NCBI GenBank assembly: GCA_026122225.1
Contig: JANEZZ010002769.1
Coordinates: 744,001 to 808,000, forward strand
DNA length: 64,000 nt
Direction: 5' to 3'
Source: Heloderma charlesbogerti
Taxonomy: Eukaryota > Chordata > Lepidosauria > Squamata > Helodermatidae
In this document: positions 13,001-27,300 of the stretch, piece after piece
Layout: the number at the start of each line of letters is the position of its first letter
Numbering within the stretch: position 1 is the first letter of the stretch
Notes under the pieces: model-generated
The model's database searches: none
What the model was told of the DNA's origin: nothing
The model's input: only the letters and a program-made list of their open reading frames with translations
Position numbers and translations under genes: made by a program

Positions 13001-16000
13001 GGTTAGGCTGAGAGATGGTGACTGGCCCAAGATCACCCAGTGAACTTCATGGCTGAGGGGGGATTTGAACCTGCGTCTTCCCAGTTCTAGGCCAATACTC
13101 TAACCACTATCCAACAATGGCTCTGAGCCAGTGTGTTCTGCTGCTGAGCTATGGCCATTCCAAGGTCTCTTGAAAGGCTATTGTTTTACTTTCCCCTGCA
13201 GCAGGTGGAGTAGCTGTGGCTGCATTGCTAAAGGATTTGAACTGCAGTATTTTGAGGTCCAGTTCCAACTTCTAATTAAAATGGACTTATATGCTTTATA
13301 GTTGCATACCATTGATTATGCCACTGCAGAGGTGATTTTCAGGGTTTGACATCAGTTTGGTGCATTCCTATGTGATGTCACACAATGTGGGTTTGAGCTG
13401 CAGACCTCCCCCCACCCCCCCTATTCTCCCTCCCACCTGACTGCTTAATTTTTTTTGCTTCTCCTGAGGTATCTTTGTTCAAGGCCCAGCTGAGTCTTCT
13501 TTCCAAGGCAGCAGCTGGGGTGCCCAAGGAGTCCACTGTGTACAATTAATTCATTTATAGGGGATTTCATTTACTTGCACTTTGCCTGTACTTTCTTGAG
13601 GTGTAAAATTGGATACCCACTACCACCACCAATCCACCCATGTTTGGCTTAGAGGAGCTATTATTAACAGAGCTGTGGACCTGCTTTTTAAAATGGAAAC
13701 CTTGTATAAGTGCATCTGGCACTCTTAAATTGGGGTACGCAAAGCGGTCATGAATAGCGTTGATTCAGGGGTCATTTTCCTCAGACAGAACCCCCTTGTG
13801 GTGTCAACAGTCTTTCTGTGGTGTTTTCACACATCTTTATGATAAACAACAGTAGCTAGCAAACAGGAAGTGCAACAGGAAGTACCTATTTAAAATGGTG
13901 ATGTTTGTTGCAAGGGTTTAGCGACTCTGGCTGTTTAGGCACAATGATAACTCTGTCGTGCCAGTTGTATACAAGAGAGCCTTTTGCTCATCACTGATTA
14001 ATCTCACAGCCAGCTCTGAAATGGGCTTTACAGTTAAAAGGCTACCAGGGCAGGAGATGCACATTTTAGGCAGGAAATTAAGTGTTGGGAATATAGCTAC
14101 AGCATATTTTTTCAACACCAAGTATGTTTTGGGCAGAAACCCAGGGGAAACAGGAATACTTAATTCCCAGTGAAATGGAGTGACCGGCTACTGCAGACGC
14201 TGAAGAAGTTACGCCAGTGCTACTACAGGATGGGAATACTGTCAGAACGAAAAGGGAGCTGGCGCTCTGTGAGGAGAAAAGGAGTTTCACAGAAAAATCT
14301 CTGCTGCGCTGGCTTATTTTGGCCTCTAGATGGAGCTGCCTTTGTGGCAGTGGCCTGCAGTCTTGTTGGCAGTAGTTTTGTTTTTCAGTTTATTCAGTAC
14401 ATAAGTGATTATCGTACAATTTCTCAGAATTCATATCCAGATGAGATGGAGGCCAGGAGACAGGATGTTCTTTGAATTTGAGGTTCTGGAGAGTAGGTAG
14501 GAAGGAAAAAAGCACATCAGTCCTGAAGGACCCCTTCTTGAATCAACAAAGCTGAAATGGAGGAAGACTGCATAGCCTGCATGAACTGTGTTAGTCACAA
14601 CTGAGGAAAATGTGTGCTCTGATGCACATTTGATATGGGAAATTGTTTCATAACCAAAAGAGGGTTTAGCTTGGCAGCCACTTGTGTTTTACAGTATCTA
14701 ATGAAAACAAGGAGGAAACATAAAAAGCAGGGCGCAATCCCAAGACAGTTGGGCATCCTTAAAAGTTTTTTCACATAGAGCCAGTAAATTAGATGGAGCA
14801 CTTCATGCTATGGTCTCTGCTGAAAATGTGTGTGGATGGGAGACCACACGGAGCTCCGTGTAAAACAGTCTTTCCCAACCTGGGTGCTCTCTAGATGTAT
14901 TGGACTGCAACTCCTATAATCCCCAGCCAGCATGACCAGTCCAACACATCTGGAGGGCACTGGGTTGAGAAGGCTGGTGTAAAAGGGCAATATATTTTCA
15001 CACATGTTTAAAGGGCTGTTGTTTTGGTTGGGTTTGAAATGCAAATGTAGGTTTTTACATTTGCCTAGATGCTCATTCTCATTAGAAATGCCTGTCCTTC
15101 ACTGTCTCTTCTGCGTAGACAGTGATCAGTTGTCACATAAACCGTGGGAGAGAAGCCCAATGATGATTTAAGTTTCACATGTGAAAATGGCAATACCCTT
15201 TATCTCACATACAGTTAAGCTTCTATTCTGCATGCCCATTGGCTCAAAAGACCCAAAGTGATGACAGTAGAAAGCAGATAATCATCATTACGTTATAAAA
15301 AATGGAATAATCATCATTATCAAGGCTGGCATCAAGGTCGTTTGCCTGTCAAGGGCCCACACCTCATCAAGGGGCCCACTGACAAGAGCCCCCTGGACCT
15401 GCTTCGCCAATTTATCACTGAAACTTGCTTGTTCATCCATCTCTCGCTCTGGGCCTGAGGGATTGAGCAAACAAGCAAGCAAACCATGGTGGTGAGAAGA
15501 AGTAGCAGCCTGCTGGCTCTCTGCTGGGCAAGCAAGCAGAGGGTAGAAATTATGAGGAAAAGGAGCAGCAGCAACTGGTGACCCTGGTGAGGGAGCAGGC
15601 TCACGGAGTTAATGAGGCCTAGTGAGGGTGTTTTCGCCCAGTGGCTCCCCAAAACCTGGAACCGGCACTGATTGTTACATTTCTTGCTGAGCCAGGATCC
15701 TTTGCTCTCGTGCTGTTGTGAGCAAGCCCCATTAGTCCTTCTGTAGCGGCACCTGAACTGACTCTACACTCTCCAAGCGGCATGTTATCCCCAGGTCACA
15801 TGTAAAATACACCCTGAGCCCCTTGGGATCTCTCAGAATTATACAGAATTGGTTATCTCCTTTGAGTGTAGGTCCCCAGAGTGAGCTAATTCCCTTCATT
15901 CCATTTCCTCTTGAATTACACAGCACTTAGGATATGTTTTATGTAAAACAAGGAAGAATTGTCTCTTGGGGTAGGGAGATCGTTGTACGGATGAACGAGT

Positions 16001-18273
16001 TAAGGATTGCAAAGTGCTTTGCATGTTAAGAGTACCATGGAAGTGTTTGCTGGATAGACGATCGGCAAAAAGTTAACTGAACCTTTCTGTGTGCTGGCAG
16101 ACCCCCCAGTGCAGATTGTGGGGCGTGATGAGCTGCAAACGCACCATTGCTGCCTGGCTTCGGAGGACCTGGCACTCTCAGTGACGTTGTCTTGCCCTAA
16201 GGGAGAGGTGAAGTGGTACAAGGACGGGGAGAAGTTGCAGGACACGGACCATGTGCGATTAGAGCAGGATGGGACACGCCATTCGTTGGTGATTCTGGGA
16301 GCAGAACGCTGTGATGCGGGGGAGTATCTGTGTGACAGTGGTGACGACAGCCTCATCTTCTATGTCACAGTGGAGGGTAAGGCCTGGGCCTGATGGGAGA
16401 GGGAGGGGGAAAGGAAACTCATTAGCAATTGCCTTTAAAATACATACATACATAAAATTTACAGTGCAAGAATGCAGTTCATAAGATGGAAAGAGCATCA
16501 TGTTCCAGAGTAGAGATTGGTTTGATACTATTTCAGTAACCTAAATTCAGTATGGGGAAAAAAAGGATTAGATGGGAATTTGTCCTCCCACATACATTTG
16601 TAAAAGGTCATTTTATTCACAGTCATTACCTTTGTTTCCCGTTTCCGGAAACTACTATTCCGGCTGCTATTATCATGTTGCCTTGCCCACCAATTCTTGA
16701 TGTCTCTGTTCAGTAGAATCTTGGAGGGATCCTCATAACATTACAAAAGGAAACACAGGAAAAGCCATATCCTGTAATTTATTGCCTTGCCTACTCATTG
16801 CAGTAAGATTTAATTTCTTCTCACTGCCACCAACATGCACATAATTAGCATTCACAGAGTTTCATCCACAATTGATCTGAAATGCCATTGACAGAACATA
16901 ATGTTTATCCTTTAAACAGAACTTGTTGGACCTTTGAAACAAATCTTCCATCATCCCTAGTGATACCTTGAGTTCCCATTGGGTTTTATAGTAATAATCA
17001 GGGCTGTGGATAGTTAGTGCTTTAAAAACAACAACCCAACAACAATCAAAATTTGGTGCCAAGAAAAAGGGAATTCTACAACTTGTATTAATTATGAAAA
17101 TAACCAAATGCACATAATTTTTGTTTATTTTAAATAATTTCTTCCACTTCCACTGGTTGTGGGGAGAGATGACACCCCATCTCCAACCACTGTTCATGGA
17201 GGATAAGACTATCAATGGCTACTAGTCATGATGGCTATATAATGCCCCCAGTATCAGAGGCAGCATGCCTCTGTTTGCCAGTTGCTGGGTAATATGAGTG
17301 GGAAGGTGCTATTGTCCTCATGTCCTGCTTGTTGGTTTCCGCTTGAGGCATCTGGTTGGCCACTGTGAGAACAGAATGCTGAACTAGATAGGCCTTTGGT
17401 CTGATCCAGTATTGTTCTTTGGATGTTCTTAAGAGCTGGGTGCTGACTGGTTGATATGGAAACTCAGGCAGCACCTGAGTAGACAGTAGCTGTGGCAGAA
17501 AAATACAAGGGTTGAGCCCCTGACAGATTATGGACTGTTGTGGGATCTGGAATAGTTGCCCCCTCAGGAAAGCAACCCAGATCACTCCATGGGAAGTGTG
17601 ACAGATTGCATTGGGCAGTGAGTGGCTGCAAATGACAGGTAGTGATACTGTCAGGAGCGCTCTGGCGGCTTCTCCCAGTAGATTCTAATAGCCAACTCAA
17701 GACGCAGAGGAAAGGATTTCTTTTCAAAGCTTTAATCCTCTTACAACTTAATGACTCTTTCAGATGCTAATCACCAGCAACTAAAGCAAGGAACAGCAGG
17801 GTAGCCTAAGCTTCAAGTAGTCAGTTGATCCCCGTTTGAAAGAGAGCCACTTGAAGACCCAGAACTTATGGGCTAGGGAGAGATCCTCCCTCTTTCCCTT
17901 GGGTCCATGGGAGGCGGCCGTTGCTGGCTCGCCAAACGGGCGCTACGCCTCCTTTCCACGCCCTCCATCGCTCGTCACTCTTTGCATCTGCGTCGAGCGT
18001 CTAAGAAGCCCCCCTCCCGCATTCCCTCATTACCCGGGTCGCTCTCTATCTCTGGAATGCTGGCAGGAGGAATCTCTGTCAGGTGCTGAGCCTGTGAGGG
18101 ATGAGATGGCCCCTCTCCCACGGATAGCTGTTCCTCCTCAGAATCCGAACTGCTCTGAGGCTGTCTGGGCTCAGTTTCCACCCTGACAGGTACGCTGACA
18201 TGCTTGTCTAAGCAATCTGGTGCTCAGTGCTCCAAAGCAAACTGCCTACCTGCCCCTTGTAGAGCAGCTCACC

Positions 18274-18320
<47 letters not shown>

Positions 18321-21300
18321 GCCCATCTGGTCAGTCACCCAGCCACTCTAGGCAATGTACAATGGTACAATTTAAAACAGTAAAATTATACATTAAAACA
18401 TTATTTAAAAATACCCTAACCCACCCCAAATGCCTGCCTGAATAACCAAGTTTTCAGTGCGTGGTGGAAGCTCCTTAGAGAGGGCGCATGGCAGAGTTCC
18501 CTAGGGAGGGAGTTCCACAGAGTGGGGGCCACCACAGAGAAGTCCCTCTCCCTCATCCTCACCAGTCTAGCTGTCCTGGCTGATGGGACAGAGAGAAGGC
18601 CATCCAATCTTGTTAAGCAGCCTGTCTGGTGTTGCTGGAGGCGCTCCTTGTGATAGGCTGGGCCGGAACCACATAGGGTTTTAAAAGTCAAAACCAACAC
18701 CTTGAATTTGGCCCGGAAAACAACTGGTAACCAGTGCAACTTTTCCTTCCTCTGAGCTAAGATCCATGGGAATGTGCTGCCATGGAGCTTTATAGGCCCT
18801 GACCATTTAAAGGTGTCTTAGGCCCTGCTAGAACCTGGGCCTGCCTGCTTCATGATGAGCTGGGGACAGTGAGAGTGAGATGGGCCTGACTCTTGCGGCT
18901 TCTTCCTTTGCTGGATCAGAAAAGCACAGTGCTGCCTTCCTCATACCCCCTTTGTGTGGTGTTCCTTTGTTCGCCTGCTCTTTATGCTTGGCTGCCTCAT
19001 TTGTGTTGATGTCTGTGTTTAGCTGTTGGGTTTTTTTTTCCTGACTACCTGACAGGTGGCAGTGTGTGCCTTCCTCTAGACCAGCAAGCCCTGTCTCTGC
19101 CTTGTATCATGACACCTCTTTTTCTCTCTCTGTTTCCTAAGAGCCTCCCATCTCCATCGTGGGAAACACAGGGGTGCCGGAACACCACTCCTTGGCAACA
19201 GGAGAAGCTCTAGTCTTGGCTTACAAGGTGTCTTCACCCAGTGCTGCTGTGCGCTGGCTGCGAAACGGAGAGGAGCTAATAGCCAGCAAGCGTATTCGCA
19301 TTGAAGCCCATGGAAGCCACCGGCAACTCACAATCCTTGGGGCCAAACCGGGAGATTCAGGCTCTTATGTGTGTGATGCAGGCACTGACTGGATGGAGGC
19401 CAGAGTAGAAGTGGCAGGTGAGACTTCCACAGAGAGAGAACTGGCAGGCTAGGGCTGGGGTTGGAAGTGGGAAGCACAGAGGGGCAGAAGGTGCAAAAAC
19501 ATTGCTTATACCATTTCTTCTTTGCTGGAGGGAAAGCTCAAGAGCTGGTATTGTGTAATGGTTAAGAACATGAGATATGAGACAGGAAGTCCCTGGTTCA
19601 ACAGTCTCCTCAGCCATGAACTCTTAAGGTAATCTTAGGGAAGCCAGTATCTCTCATCCTCAACCCTGCAAGTTGAGTATGGCAATAATAAGCCATCTTA
19701 CAGGGTTGTTTATAAGGATTACTGAGATAAAATCTCTGAAGCACCTTGACACCTTGAAGCATTTTATAAGTGCTAGGTATCATTACTTTTTCATTATTAA
19801 TAACATATCTCAGGAAGAATAACTGGAAGCTGTAGGTGAAGGAAATGGGTTCTGCCTCAGTAATTGCTGATGGTGTCTCCAAGGCTTCTGAGCAGCATTT
19901 AGGTTTAGTGCAGGAAGCTGGAGCTCTGTTCCCATCTCCAGGCCCAGAGGAACCTTGTCATGGAATGGGGCACATGACAAGCAGAGGGAGCAGGCTGCCT
20001 CTCTGTCTGCACTCTGCTGAAGAGGGGGTTAAATTTAACTTCGGCAGACTCCCAGGCGCCGCTGCCTCTACCTTCTGCCAATAATTGCTGCCCTCATTGA
20101 GAGCAAGGGGAGGCCTTTATTGACCAGAGGTTTTTTTTTAAGTGTGAGGGAGGGAGTTGGCAGGATCTGACCCTACCAGGACAGGTGCCTTGAGGAGAAG
20201 CTGGGAAATATCCCAGCTGGCTCTGCCAAGGAGGTGAGGTGCCAGCAAGCAGTGGCGGCAGCAGTGTCCTTTCCAGCATCTGGGACTGGGCGTTGTGCCC
20301 TTTTGAGAGGAGAGGAGGAGGAATCCAAAGGGATAATGCAGGGCACAGGGGAGACAGCTGGAAACTTTTCTAGAGTAGTTGTGAATTCCTTCTTAGGCAA
20401 ACACTCAGGTCCATTCTGTATAGCACCCCTTGCTGGAGGACTTGACGCTTCCTCCCTATCATGTGTACATTTGAGCAACATAATTATTGTGGTCCAAATT
20501 CTCACCAAGGACAGAGGAATTTTGCAGCCTGTGTTAGCTGGGTACATTAAGTAAATTTGCTTATATGTGCTTATTTGTCTCAATTTGTTTCTGGAGATAA
20601 TGAGGAGTAACAATGGAGTCCTACCACTGAGCCTTGAATCCTACTCTGTCCCACTCTGGCTTATATTCTACTTGGCCTACACCAGCATCTCCCAACCTTG
20701 TGACTTCCAGATGTGTCAGACTACATCTCCCATCTCCAGCCAGCATGACCAATGGGCATGATGGGAATTGTAGTCCAACACATCTGGAGGGCGCCAGGTT
20801 GGGGAGGACTGACTTATAAGGCTGCCTTTGCTGAAATAAAAAGCAAGGTGTAGAAACTTGGTTTTCAACATTTTATTTTATAAAATGGAAGCTGAGATTC
20901 TGTTATCACAAAACAGAAACGTCTGTGGTTATATAGAGAGACAGCCTAAGAAAATTTGGTTCCTGAGCAGAAAATCCAGATTGCACTCTACAATGTGGTT
21001 AATAATAATAATAATTAATAATAATAATTTGTGAGGCTTAACTCTTTGTCTAGGACCTCATCTGCCTACAAAATGTTAATAATGAACAGAAGGAAGTCAC
21101 ACATATTGCTGTCTGAAAATGATGAATTTGTGCCAGGCAATCGTAATTCTGCATCAAAATGATATTACAAAATAACCGTCGAAGGCAAAAATATGTTACT
21201 TGCGGTTGTTGTTTAAATAAAGCTCTTTTTACAGCTTAAAAAAATCCCTGATGATTTCCTGCCCTTCAGTAGTAGCCCCAAATCTGCTGCTTCCCTTCAT

Positions 21301-24300
21301 GCTGGCTCTGGCTCTGGCAGTACTTTCATAGGATAGCAAAACACACCCAGCCTTGCTTACCAAGACATCTCCTTTCTTTCAGCACCCCCTGTGCGCATTA
21401 TGAATAAAAATGATGCCCAGGTGCCTGTGGAGGTCCAGGAAGGAGAGAACATGACATTGGTTGCCCGACTTTCCCAAGAGAAGGCCTCTGTCCAGTGGCT
21501 GAAAAGCATGCGGCCACTTTACCCTGGGCCACGCATAGTGATGAACAGTAAAGGGCTGGTGCGCAGCTTAACCATCCGACAAGCTGAGCCAGGGGACAGT
21601 GGCATCTTTACCTGCGATACAGGAGATGATGAAGTTCATTTCACAACATATGTGCAAGGTAAGATGAGCCCACTACCTGTCTCCATTCCAAGCCAGCTCC
21701 AGACTCAGATGGAGAGATGGAAGCGAGGAGAAGCTTCTGGCACCAAGCTTCTTCTCCTCTTTTCCATTCCTGGACAGTGGTGTAGTTGTACATTTTGAAG
21801 TGCAGGTGCTCATGATGACAGTCTGCATAGCTGCATCCCCAAGGAGAGTCCAAAAATGCAGGCAGCTGTGTTGATTCACATCCACAAACTATTTCCAGCA
21901 CTTTTCATCTCCACCAGGAGCAGGTATTTTGTAAAGCTAATGGGTCTTAATGGGCCATTCAAGACTAAGCAACCCCATATACATTGCATTACAACAGGAA
22001 CACAACAATACAGGCCTGGTTCACACGTAACACTAACCTATGGTTTAATTAAACTGTGGTTTGTTGCCCTACCCAGGATTTGTCTGGCAGATGATTGAAC
22101 AAACCATGGTTTGTTTTCTCAGTCCCTGGGTTGTTTGTTTCCTTCCTTCTTTGACCACTCCCTCCCTGTATCCTATCTGCCTTTGGGGCACTACAGTACT
22201 GGCATGTAAAGAGGTTGGGTTTTTTTTACCACTCTTGTCTACTATCTCTGTAGCCTGGCAAACAACTCATGAACAATACACGATTTGGGGTCTGTACATA
22301 ACAATCCATAGTTTAAACAACCCACAGTTTACAACTCAAGAACAAACCATGGGTACTCCTCGTGGGTTGTTCGTGGTTAACAACCTATTGTTAACCCATA
22401 GTTCCAGGTTTGCAAGTAATGGCAAGCCATGATTTAATAAACTATGGTTAATTAAATGATGGGCTGTCATTACATGCGAACCAGGTCATATTGTTGCTGG
22501 GAGAATCCATCCTTGCCCCCCGCCCTGCCCCAACTGTGAGGATTACAGCTAAGCTCAGGGGAGCAGGAAAGCCTGAGGGGGATGGCAGATGACATCATCA
22601 CCCCTGCTAATCAAAAGTTCCAGTCCTTTGACCCCATGAGCCCTCGCTCTGCTACACCACTGCTCCTGGAAGATGACAGCCACTGTCTGGCAACACTGTT
22701 CTGTGACATATGCAGGTGCAGGTGGCTGTGAAGCTCATGGAAGAGAGTGAGGACATAGGGAGAGGGGTCTCAGAGAAGGGGGAGTGGCACATGAGGCACT
22801 GAGACAAGAGGGGCATATGTCTGATGGTACTAAGAATCACAGGGTGACCTTTTTTTGCAGCATGTGAACCACAATGTTGTCCGTGGAGGTTTCTCCTCCC
22901 TAGTAGTGTGGAGCAGGGCAGAAACTCCCAGACCAAAACATCTGGGCTGTCACAGATTTGGAAGTCTCATGTTCCACCAACAACAGAGGGTTTTGGTGAA
23001 GTCCAAAACTGATGGAAGGGGCCAGAGGGAGTGTTAGGAGCTCCAAAAGGCCAGATCTCTGGTGGGAGTTAGTGACCAGCTTGAGCATCACCTGTCTTCC
23101 TCCTTCCTTCCTTCCTTCCTTCCTTCCTTCCTTCCTTCCTTCCTTCCTTCCTCACATGGCCTTCTCTTGCTATTCTTGCTCCTCTCCTCCTGCCAGAGGC
23201 CCCAGTGCTGTTTGTGACAAAGCCAGAGCATCCAGAGAAGGTGTTGGTGCTCGAGGGGGGCAGTGCAGTGCTCTCAGCCATCGTCTCCAAGGAGCCGGCT
23301 GTGGTGAGCTGGGAAGGACCCCGAGGTGCTTTGGTGGTGGGCGAGCACTGCCAGCTGCGCAGAGAGGGCCGGGTGTACAGTCTGCTGCTGAGCAATGTGC
23401 TGAAGGCTGATGCTGGCGAGTACATCTGTCACTCCCCTCATGATCAGCTGCGTTTCGAGCTTAGTGTCAAAGGTAAGAGGCCTCTGCATCGCCGCATTCA
23501 TGGGATGCAATCCAGTATGACATGGGCTGCAGTTCAGGGGATGATGGGGTGGACTGAACAAAAGGGGTACAGCCTGGTCAGGATGGGTTTCTAGGCTCAA
23601 AGTGGAATAAGGTTGTTCTGTCTGTAATGGTTATGTTCAAGAGAGAATTTTGGCATGTGCTGATTCTTCTGCTGTAGCACTGGGGTAAGTCACACTGGCT
23701 GAAATTCTCCCACATATGCAATGGTTAAAGGAGCCTAACTGACCAAGTCTGTCTGTCCGTCCGCCCGCCCGCCCGCCCATCTCTCTATCTCTCTCAGCTT
23801 TACTGGCTACTGCTAGTTTTATTCCCATCCTGACTGCCTTTCTTTACAAGGGAGTTTGACCCAATTGTACAGCAAGCAAACAGAACAATGAGCCTTGCCT
23901 GCAGCATGGTACCCCAATGATAATTTCCGCCAGCTGTTCTGTGCTGGTCAGGGCATGCCGCACCTATAAAGAAACAGTGGCCAAGAGGGCAGGAGTCAGT
24001 AGGAGAGAACTGCATGTGGAATGGGAGCTTTGCTTGCTGTTATCTTTTCGGCAGTTCCTGGTACAGAAGAGACAAACCTCAGTCCAGTTTAAGAAGTAGC
24101 CTGTCTTTTTTTCCAGAAGTGGGAGTCCTCACCAGCTGTTAGCCAGGATACCTAAATTATCCTCCATGTATAGAGCTAATACATCCTAATTACCAGTTGC
24201 TTGGGGGGCAAATGGAATGACTTTCATTGTCATACCATGCTTGGGACGTTCCAGAGGCATCTCTCTCACCACTGTTGGAAACATAATGCAGGGGAGAAGG

Positions 24301-27300
24301 ACCTCTGGTCAGATCCAGCAAGGCAGTTCCTGTGTGTATGACAGTAACAGCAATGAAAACACCAGCCGTGCACAGGAGTTTCGTTCTGAATGCACATCTC
24401 CCTTCTTTGCTTGATCTCTACATCTGGATTTGAACCATAGAGAGGGTGGTGGAGTTGACTTTGCTTTGGAGGACTCACAGCTCAGGAGCAGAGCATAAGC
24501 TTTGCATGCAGAAGGTCTCAGGCTCAAACTCTGACACGTCTCCTGTTAAAGGGATCCCAGGTTGTGAGCTAGGAAAAACCACTTGCATGAGACCTTGGTC
24601 TCCTAGGCAGAATAGACAATACTGGGCTTAATGCACCAATGATCTGACTCTGTATAAGGCAACTTTATATATTCAGGCTTTCTCTACATATATTTTTTCA
24701 TCCCCTTTTGAAAGCAGCCTGTACTCTCCAATTTAAATCTAAAATTGCTTCTTGGCTTTATTATATTCACACAAGATTTTCTGTTCCTTGGTTCAACATC
24801 TGGCGTTTTTGGCTTGATGCATTTCTTGGAACAGTTCAGACCTTCTGTTGCTAAAATTGTAAAGCAGTGAGTCTAGTTCCCTGTGCTCAAATTCTGCAAC
24901 TGGCATAAGTCATGCACATTTGCATGTGTTCACTTAATTTCCTCCTGTATTTGTGTGAATGAAGATGCTGGACCGTTGGGGCAATTCATATGTAAAGACA
25001 GGAGACCTTGAGGAGGGACAGAGCAGTATGCTAGTGCAGACATCTTCCTTCTGATCTCAGTGTAAGCCTTTCCTAGATATTTCTGATTCCTGAGCCTTTA
25101 GCAAATCCTGTTCACCAGTCCTCAAACATTTTATCTGTTGTAATGAGGGCTGGAAACTTAGAAAGAAAGCAAACTGTGGGTTTTTGAGATTCTGCAAAAG
25201 CTGTGAGTTGCTGCACGATTGGGATTTCAATTACCGGGTTTACAGACAATTCCAGTCTGTAGAGTGGGATGTGTTTTGCCAAACACATCCCTGCTTGCTG
25301 CAGCTACACTGTTTGCCCTCTGCAGAGCTGCCGGTGAAATTTGTTCGGGGTCTGTCAGATGTGTCAGCACTGAAGGGGGAGACGGTGCTGTTTTGGTGTG
25401 AGCTGTGCAAAACCAAGGGTGATGTAGCATGGCTGAAGGACGGGCAGGAGCTGGAGTCCAACGAACACCTGGAGATCCGAGCAGAGGGACGGGAGCGCTC
25501 CTTGACCCTGAGCCATGTGGGGCCTGAGGATGCTGGCGAGTACTCATGTGAAAGCAAGGACGACCGCACCCTGGCTATCCTCACAGTCCAGAGTGAGTCC
25601 TTTGGAGAGGGGCCATAGGTCAGTGGAAGGGCACCTGCTTTGCATGCAGAAGGCCCCTGGTTCAATCCCTGGCTTCTCCAGGTAGGACTGGGAAAGACTG
25701 CCTGAAACCCTGTCAGTCAGTGTCGACAATACTGAGTGAGACAGACCTGTCACCTAACTCTGTGTAAGGCAACTTCCTATGTTCCTTCCTATGGAATCCC
25801 TGTACTCTGATTCCAAGAACCCATAATGCTCCATGTATCACTACAGAATGGGGGCTGGGGATCTTGCACAGGGCAGCTGCTGTCTGTCTCCATGAAGCTG
25901 AGCAATGCTGGGTATCGAGAGGACCTTAGATAGACCTCATAGAGATGCTGTGAGGGCTGTGGACTGGGAGACCGCGACTGCGCTGCACCCAGGCTAGCAA
26001 GATACCGGCAAACAGGACTTGGGGTGGCCAAGAGGTTCCCCAAACAGATCCAGCCATCTCTGACTCACAGCACTTTCCTCCCCCTGCCCCCAGTCCCTAG
26101 GTTGGTGGAGGTAATTTCTGAGCTGCACAACTTAACAGTGCTGGAGGGGGATGATGCCACCTTCAAGGTCGTGGTGTCTCCGGATGATGCATCCCTGAAG
26201 TGGCAGCTGAATGGCCAAGATGTGGTGCCCAGCGAGCGGTTGGCCATGACCAGGAACGGGCTGTGCCACACCCTCACCATACGACAGTGTCGGCTGAGCG
26301 ATACTGGCATAGTCACTGTCCACGCAGAAGGCCTGGCAAGCTCGGCCAGGCTCAGTGTGCAAGGTAAGGGGAAGGGCACCCCCTTGGGATGGATTGAGGG
26401 AGCAGCTAGTAGTTGGGCATTATTGGTAAGAGGAAGGTCAACACCTTGGGATGGATCGAGGCTAGCAGCTGGGCGCTGTTGGTGTTGGTAGTAAGCAGGA
26501 GTCAGGACTCCTGAGCTTAGCCAAAGATTCAAGAGGGAAGTCAGCCGATACCATGGTTGTGTGTCTACTCTGTGCCTCCCCACCCCAGTTCTAAATTCTG
26601 CATCAGAAAAACCGAATACTGTGGTCTGAATAAAGTATGGGAATTCAGAACAATTGCCCATATTTGCTTATTTGACATACTCCAGGCTGCATTTTAGCCA
26701 TGCAGAGCAGATAATAGGAGCCATGTTGGCAGTTCTCTTTAGCCCTCTGTTTTTGGAGATTTTGGCCAGGCGTTGCATGTACGGCCAATTTCCAAACCTT
26801 TATCTCCCTAGCCCCGCATGTTCTGAGCTTGAACTGTTGAAAATTGACAGCCAAGATTCTTAGGATTCTAGATTCTGTAGCCAGTACCAAATTTAACACT
26901 TTCAACCATGCCAGGAACACTTCCGATCCTGGGAAAAATGGTTAGAGTGTAGCAGCTGATGAAGCCAGGCTTCTTTCCCAGTTGAGAGCTGTGGCCAGCC
27001 ATGGCAATGTCCTTGGATAGGAGACGTACCTGCAGGGGCTAATGTTTGAGTGTGTTTTTCCTTCCTACAGAAGCTCAGGTGCTGTTTGTGCAGACGCTGC
27101 ACGACTTGGCTGCTGAGGAGGGTCAGGACGTGCACTTGGAAGTGGAACTGAGCTTGGGGAGCGCTGAGGTGCAGTGGATGAAGCAAGGCATCCTGCTCCA
27201 GCAGAACACTAAATACTCGATGGAGGTGCATGGGCCCCGGCGGGCCCTCGCCATCTACAACGTTGAGCTTGCAGACCGAGGCACCTACCGCTGTGAGAGC

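Larger units (their letters stand above)
9983..16100 (+). other. OBSL1: OBSL1 intron between Ig units 4 and 5 (6.1 kb)
   Basis: Contains a family B hAT MITE, two reverse SINEs, a family A MITE and a hAT-like repeat. No skipped Ig exon was found. 10,080-11,100 and 13,140-14,860 hold nothing I recognise. Confidence 0.7.

Noticed and set aside
18416..18739. 107-codon minus ORF as a host gene
   Set aside because: It matches the C-terminal end of LINE reverse transcriptases of the CR1/L2 group, so it is annotated as a mobile element.
23747..23779. CRISPR-like or regulatory array
   Set aside because: A simple tetranucleotide microsatellite without spacers; no CRISPR arrays are expected in, or seen in, this vertebrate DNA.
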